The notes under the pieces: model-generated
What the model saw: the letters and a program-made list of their open reading frames with translations, nothing else
Databases searched by the model: none
Told to the model about the DNA's origin: nothing
DNA from: Patescibacteria group bacterium
GTDB taxonomy: Bacteria; Patescibacteriota; Minisyncoccia; Portnoybacterales; GWB1-42-6
Assembly: GCA_018818145.1 (NCBI GenBank)
Contig: JAHIST010000031.1
Coordinates: 1 to 6,148, forward strand
Direction of reading: 5' to 3'
DNA: 6,148 bases
In this document: positions 5,257 through 6,148 of the stretch, one piece after another
Numbering within the stretch: the stretch's first letter is position 1
Layout of the letters: every line of letters begins with the position of its first letter
Made by a program: the position numbers and the translations under genes

Positions 5257-6141
5257 ATGACTACTATGCCAAGCCCTTTAAAATATGATCGGGAACAAAG
5301 ATTTAAATGGTATTTGCAGGTTTTAAAGTATAAGCGTCCGGTAAAAGAAACCTGCCAGATATTCGGCATCTCCCGCAAGACCTACTACAAGTGGTATACC
5401 CGAGACTATGGCAAAGGCAGCCGCAACCACGTTCCAATTAAGAATCAACCTAATTTGAAGTTGACACACGAAATCAGGAAATTCATTGAAGAGCAGAAAT
5501 TCAGGACAAATTACGGGCCTTTAAAAATGAAGCTGCTGGTTAAAAAGAAATTGAACGTTGATATATCAACCACGATTATCTACCGGTATTACCGACGAAA
5601 GAAACTTATCCGGAAACCGCAGAAAAAACTTCCCTGGTATCAACCAATGAGGCAAGCTTTAATCATTACCGGGCATGGTGAAGGCGTGCAGATGGACATC
5701 AAATATGTCTATGAAGACGGTATCCGTAAATTCCAGTTTTCGGTCTTTGATCCTTATACGGAAAAATATCATTTTACGATATTTGTCACTAAGGAGAGCA
5801 AAAATGCGATAACTGCTTTCTTAAATGCTGAAACATATCTCGGCTTTAAAATACTCTCGGTTCAGAGCGATAATGGCGGTGAGTTTAGAGGCAGCTTTCA
5901 TGATTGGCTGACCAAACAGAATGTTCCGCACTTCTTTATTCCGAAAAAATCGCCCTACTGGAATGCCCAGGTGGAACGCGTCCACAAGACCATTGATGAT
6001 GAATATTACCAGAATCCGATGAAAGTCTGGAAAACTCCTTACGAATGGTTGGAATTCTACAATTTTGAAAGAATACATTTAACGCTTAACGGGTTAACAC
6101 CCCAAGAGAAACTACTCCAGAGTGTTACCCTTGACTGTTAA
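5257..6141 (+). CDS. IS481-family DDE transposase
   Basis: The protein is 294 residues. Residues ~12-50 form a helix-turn-helix (VKETCQIFGISRKTYYKWY). Residues ~68-120 form a second DNA-binding segment (NYGPLKMKLLVKKKLNVDIS). Residues ~140-285 are an RNase-H-like integrase core. The catalytic triad is D147 (VQMDIKY), D205 (QSDNGGEF) and E240 (NAQVERVHKT), a D-34-E spacing typical of this superfamily. The tail FNFERIHLTLNGLTPQEKL is also characteristic. All three acidic residues and the reading frame are intact, so it is probably functional. The start at 5257 or the in-frame ATG at 5266 are both possible, and neither has an SD. The stop (6139-6141) lies within the right inverted repeat, so the element is very compact. 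Confidence 0.92.
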   Translation: MTTMPSPLKYDREQRFKWYLQVLKYKRPVKETCQIFGISRKTYYKWYTRDYGKGSRNHVPIKNQPNLKLTHEIRKFIEEQKFRTNYGPLKMKLLVKKKLNVDISTTIIYRYYRRKKLIRKPQKKLPWYQPMRQALIITGHGEGVQMDIKYVYEDGIRKFQFSVFDPYTEKYHFTIFVTKESKNAITAFLNAETYLGFKILSVQSDNGGEFRGSFHDWLTKQNVPHFFIPKKSPYWNAQVERVHKTIDDEYYQNPMKVWKTPYEWLEFYNFERIHLTLNGLTPQEKLLQSVTLDC

Positions 6142-6148
6142 CTATACA
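6120..6148 (-). repeat. IS right terminal inverted repeat (IRR)
   Basis: Read on the minus strand it begins TGTATAGTTAACA and continues to GGGTAACACTC, pairing with IRL. The transposase stop codon lies inside it. It ends at the final base of the window. Confidence 0.75.

Larger units (their letters stand above)
5192..6148 (+). mobile_element. IS481-like insertion sequence, apparently complete
   Basis: A single transposase gene is bounded by terminal inverted repeats starting TGTA and ending TACA, giving 957 bp. This fits the size and single-ORF organisation of the IS481 family. The left and right ends match at about 21 of 29 positions. The right end coincides with the last base of the window, so the flank and any target-site duplication cannot be examined. 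The left flank is the 43-bp gap upstream of uvrD, so the IS lies behind the helicase start and is divergent from it. Confidence 0.8.

Overview
The window looks like a piece of chromosome from an uncultivated bacterium, most likely a Patescibacteria/CPR lineage such as Parcubacteria. The support is indirect: compact gene spacing, weak or absent Shine-Dalgarno sequences, a small secreted-type protein with an Asp-rich calcium-binding-like motif, and dense short palindromic repeats, some of them inside a reading frame. UvrD ends at a TGA, so the standard bacterial code fits and the TGA-Gly code of some CPR lineages does not. The lineage assignment is an inference, not a proof.

Layout. Bases 1-243 (minus) hold the N-terminal part of a membrane-anchored protein cut by the window edge, with a good promoter behind it. 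Bases 244-507 form a divergent intergenic region, about half of it a composite palindromic repeat. Bases 508-1986 (plus) encode a membrane protein fused to a spermidine-synthase-like methyltransferase-fold domain. It converges on rsmA/ksgA (2003-3055, minus), the 16S rRNA adenine dimethyltransferase. A 155-bp gap filled mainly by an AT-rich inverted repeat separates rsmA from a UvrD/PcrA-type helicase gene (3211-5148, minus). The right end is an apparently complete IS481-like insertion sequence (5192-6148) whose last base is the last base of the window.

The most remarkable feature is rsmA. The family is normally about 260-275 residues, but this copy is 350. The excess is accounted for by four palindromic-repeat segments read through in frame: two copies of a ~100-bp composite repeat (each ~35 residues, in the same repeat frame, sharing an identical 53-nt core), one 25-bp palindrome giving GLPVRQAGL, and a 25-bp palindrome that supplies the C-terminal tail. 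All fall between, not inside, the recognisable SAM-binding and catalytic motifs. This resembles the Rickettsia palindromic elements (RPEs) known to insert in frame into genes. A relative of the long repeat also forms the leader of the membrane/spermidine-synthase gene, where its edge carries the only SD-like sequence.

The genes do not form one obvious pathway. RsmA (ribosome maturation) and UvrD (DNA repair) are housekeeping functions. The spermidine-synthase-like fusion has no polyamine gene beside it. The IS is the only clear autonomous mobile element. No tRNA, rRNA, CRISPR array or defence locus was seen.
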